This document shows, piece after piece, positions 61,669 through 64,000 of a DNA stretch of 64,000 bases. A program made the translations under genes and the position numbers. This DNA comes from an uncultured Niabella sp. Lineage in GTDB: Bacteria; Bacteroidota; Bacteroidia; Chitinophagales; Chitinophagaceae. Under the pieces are notes generated by a model. It searched no databases. It had not been told where the DNA came from and saw nothing but the letters and a program-made list of their open reading frames with translations. Every line of letters starts with the position of its first letter. Within the stretch, counting starts at the first letter, position 1. The stretch is from the NCBI GenBank assembly GCA_934486785.1, contig CAKSQK010000001.1:496001-560000 (forward strand). The letters are read 5' to 3'.

Positions 61669-63204
61669 TTAAATTTTGCCCGAGGCCAGAAAGTGATTCC
61701 ATTCTTCAAGCATTTTGCCTTTCATAACGCGCGGAAATTTATGCTGGCTGCCAATTTTACCTTTTAATTCCATAAACTTCAAAAAGGTTTCCTGCGGTAA
61801 AATGTCCAGGAAAACTTCCTTCAGCGCGCTGTCGCGTTCGGTAGCATAATCATCATTCAGTTCGCGTAGTTTTTTATCTATAAAATTTTTTAGCAAACCG
61901 GCGTCAACCTTATCATTTGTGGCCACGTACCATTTGTGCGCAAAAAAATTCTCATATGGAAAACCCACAACAGTATACTCAGGAATGCTGATGTTGAAAT
62001 ACTCATTTGCGGCTTCAATGGCGTGATTCATGTTTTCCACGCTCAGGTGCTCGCCTACCAGGCTTAAAAAATGTTTGGTGCGGCCGGTGATCACCAGTTC
62101 GCAGGTGTGTTTATTAATAAACCTTATGGTATCGCCAATCAGATACCGCCAGGAGCCGGCATTGGTACTCATCAGCAGTGCATAATCTTTTCCGGTTTCA
62201 ATTTCATCAATCAGTAAGGCTTCGGGGTTGGCTACAATATTTCCGCTGGTGTCAAAATTTTTGTCGGTAAATGGTACAAATTCAAAAAAGATATTATTGT
62301 TCGTAACAAGTTGTATTCCTCCTTTTTCCCTCATTTTAAAACCAATAAAACCCTCGCTGGAAAGATAATTTTCCACGTAAACAATGGGTTTGCCTAAAAG
62401 TTTTTCAAATGATTTACGGTAAGGCTGAAAGGATACGCCGCCATGAACAAAAAAACCAAAGTTGGGCCATATATCGTGTATATTATCAACTTTATAATGT
62501 TCAATAATCATTTCCATACACATCTGACACCAGGCAGGCACACCTACAATATAGCCAATATCCCATTCCCGGGCATGTTCTACAATCTCAGTTAGCTTCT
62601 GGTTCCAGTCTTTCATGGCAGCAATACGCCCCCCGGGTTTGTAAAAAGTTTGAAACCAGAACGGTCTTTTTCTTGCCAGAATACCGCTCAGGTCTCCGGC
62701 ATACCAACCCGCCGGTCCTTTTTGCAGATCGGTAGTGCCGCCAAGCATTAAAAAGCCTTTGGTAAAAGATTTTCGGTTGGCTTCTTCATAAGAAAAAACG
62801 CTGAAAAGCTGACGTATATAATTAATGGTGTTGCTGCGCAACAGATCGTTAGTAATGGGAATGTATTTGCTGGCCGCTTCCGAAGTGCCGGAACTGAGGG
62901 CATAATATTTAATTTTTCCGGGCCAGGTTACATCAGGCACACCATCAAGGGTTTTTTGCCACCATTCGTTATATATTTTATTATAATCATGAACAGGTAC
63001 CAGCGATTGAAACCGCCTTTCCACATCTTCACTAAAAATGGCTTTATCAAAATTATAATGCTGCCCAAATTCGGTAAAACGCGCTCTTGACAACAGTTTC
63101 TTCAGCACTCTTCTTTGCTGTGCCCGGGGACTTGAATCGGGCAGTCTTAATGCCCTGGCAAGCGTTTTAGGAATTTTTATATCAATGAGAGACGTAATAT
63201 TCAT
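61669..63204 (-). CDS. GH3 auxin-responsive-promoter family protein (acyl-adenylating)
   Basis: 511 residues from ATG 63204 (MNITSLIDIKIPKTLARAL). The ANL-type core is visible: YYALSSGTSEAASKYIPIT (phosphate-binding loop), YLSSEGFIGFKM, LLMSTNAGSWRYLIGDTIRF and the hinge LVITGRTKHFLSLVGEHLS. Plant GH3 enzymes adenylate and conjugate hormones to amino acids; bacterial members are common in Bacteroidota and have no known substrate. The in-frame start at 63321 would add a tail unlike the family. Confidence 0.9.
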   Translation of the reverse strand: MNITSLIDIKIPKTLARALRLPDSSPRAQQRRVLKKLLSRARFTEFGQHYNFDKAIFSEDVERRFQSLVPVHDYNKIYNEWWQKTLDGVPDVTWPGKIKYYALSSGTSEAASKYIPITNDLLRSNTINYIRQLFSVFSYEEANRKSFTKGFLMLGGTTDLQKGPAGWYAGDLSGILARKRPFWFQTFYKPGGRIAAMKDWNQKLTEIVEHAREWDIGYIVGVPAWCQMCMEMIIEHYKVDNIHDIWPNFGFFVHGGVSFQPYRKSFEKLLGKPIVYVENYLSSEGFIGFKMREKGGIQLVTNNNIFFEFVPFTDKNFDTSGNIVANPEALLIDEIETGKDYALLMSTNAGSWRYLIGDTIRFINKHTCELVITGRTKHFLSLVGEHLSVENMNHAIEAANEYFNISIPEYTVVGFPYENFFAHKWYVATNDKVDAGLLKNFIDKKLRELNDDYATERDSALKEVFLDILPQETFLKFMELKGKIGSQHKFPRVMKGKMLEEWNHFLASGKI

Positions 63205-63360
63205 GAACTGTCTGTTATAGTCCGGCAACAATATTTTGAATGGCGCAATATACAACATTGTGAGGTACTGCGTTTGAGCCGGTGCAGATAAAAAACGCTT
63301 GTCCTGGATGACAATCAGCAAAAATTTATCACTGAATTACCACCCTGTAAGTATGAATAA

Positions 63361-64000
63361 CTAAGGCTTGTTGAGGGCTGCCACATCTCCCGGTTCATTT
63401 TTTAATGGGCTGCTGATGATGGTTTGCCCGGTGGCATTATAAAAATGATAGCAAAGTCCATCATGCTGCCGGCTCATAAAATCTATGGCGTGTTTATAAC
63501 CGAATGAAGATCCTGAGAAAACTACTTCCGTGGCCCCTGTTTGCTGTTGCAAAGCTTCCAGTTGTGCAGGATTGCTGGCACATGCGGCCAATGTTGTTTC
63601 AGGGTGGTGCGCTTGTAAGATTTGTAAAATGTGTTGCAGCTCTTTTTCATCAGATGCAATAAGAATTTTAGTCGGCGTTTTGAATGTTTTACCAATAGCG
63701 GCGGAACGGGTTTTCTTAACAAAACCGGCTATAAAACCAATGGATGCCCGCAGCCAGATACCTGTACGTAATAAAACTGCGAAAGCGGCTTTGCGGGTTC
63801 CGCCATAGTGTTTTTTTACAAACACTTCCATGGCCCGGTAAAACATTTTTACATAACGCGGGCTGCCTTTTACCAGGCTTTCTCCTTTAAAATGTATGAT
63901 AGAAGTGCTGGCCAGGTAAAGATTTTTGTAACCTGCTTTCTGAATACGGTAGCTGAGATCAATATCCTCGCCGTACATAAAAAAGTCCTCATCAAACCCG
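63361..64000 (-). CDS. family 2 glycosyltransferase (C-terminal part)
   Basis: The gene enters the window from the right and ends at 63361, leaving about 213 residues. GFDEDFFMYGEDIDLSYRIQKAGYKNLYLA is the acceptor-site ED-x-D segment of GT2 enzymes, close to rhamnosyltransferase-like members, followed by IIHFKGESL and a membrane-proximal helix (VLLRTGIWLRASIGFIAGF). The last 90 residues look like an extra domain (ILIASDEKELQHILQILQAHHPETTLAAC...). The catalytic DxD lies outside the window. It follows from this that the 3' end is complete. Confidence 0.85.
   Translation of the reverse strand, partial: GFDEDFFMYGEDIDLSYRIQKAGYKNLYLASTSIIHFKGESLVKGSPRYVKMFYRAMEVFVKKHYGGTRKAAFAVLLRTGIWLRASIGFIAGFVKKTRSAAIGKTFKTPTKILIASDEKELQHILQILQAHHPETTLAACASNPAQLEALQQQTGATEVVFSGSSFGYKHAIDFMSRQHDGLCYHFYNATGQTIISSPLKNEPGDVAALNKP

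Overview
The window looks like chromosomal DNA from a Bacteroidota bacterium, most likely Chitinophagaceae or a close relative. This rests on lineage-typical genes (gldC, DUF2480, DUF2400/TIGR02757, DUF3667, an S46 dipeptidyl-peptidase, a GH3-family protein, large M14 peptidase), on Bacteroidota promoters of the TTTG/TTG - about 20 bp - TAnnTTTG type, and on signal peptides ending in A-x-A-Q or a lipobox. No tRNA, rRNA, CRISPR array, insertion sequence or prophage was seen.

Layout. 1-7.2 kb: end of a gamma-glutamylcyclotransferase-like gene, a glycosyltransferase, gldC, yqeY, a FUSC-family membrane protein, a lipid kinase, rnhB, a Lys/Glu-rich exported protein and a HAD hydrolase. 7.2-18 kb: on the minus strand a SWIM/SNF2 helicase, comB, gcvT, a DUF2400 protein and a cystathionine gamma-synthase/lyase; on the plus strand a small membrane protein, a beta-lactamase-fold serine hydrolase and a fatty acid hydroxylase. 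18-25 kb: a PepSY-like secreted protein, an RCC1-repeat surface protein, an orphan ABC ATPase, YtxH and two zinc peptidases. 25-35 kb: a candidate small RNA, radA, a NucS-like nuclease, fabG, DUF3667, mnmG, ybeY, feoA, nadD, chrA and nadA.

Replication region. Two parS sites (one perfect 16/16, one 15/16) lie between mnmG and ybeY at about 31.1 kb. The nadA/S46-peptidase divergent gap at 34.7-35.3 kb holds an AT-rich tract, two perfect and several 8/9 DnaA boxes and a 10-bp hairpin, and gene orientation tends to point away from it. I read this as the likely oriC, with dnaN and a further DnaA box 4 kb to the right.

35-46 kb: DPP11-like S46 peptidase, YtxH, a nitrilase-family amidase, recX, dnaN, a geranylgeranyl-reductase-like flavoprotein, a TPM lipoprotein, DUF2007, kdsB and a P-type ATPase. 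46.5-53.9 kb: a five-gene minus-strand defence island, hsdM-hsdS-GxxExxY-AlbA_2/ATPase-hsdR, a type I restriction system with two embedded accessory genes and a cysteine-rich insert in HsdR. 54-64 kb: corA, a ComEC-like metallo-beta-lactamase protein, DUF2480, a PpiD-like foldase, adk, a lipoprotein, a LysE-type exporter, a GH3 protein and the end of a family 2 glycosyltransferase.

A pattern across the window: nine unrelated genes carry a TAnnTTTG-like -7 box exactly 4-5 nt before their start codon, implying leaderless mRNAs. All calls come from reading the sequence; no database search was run.
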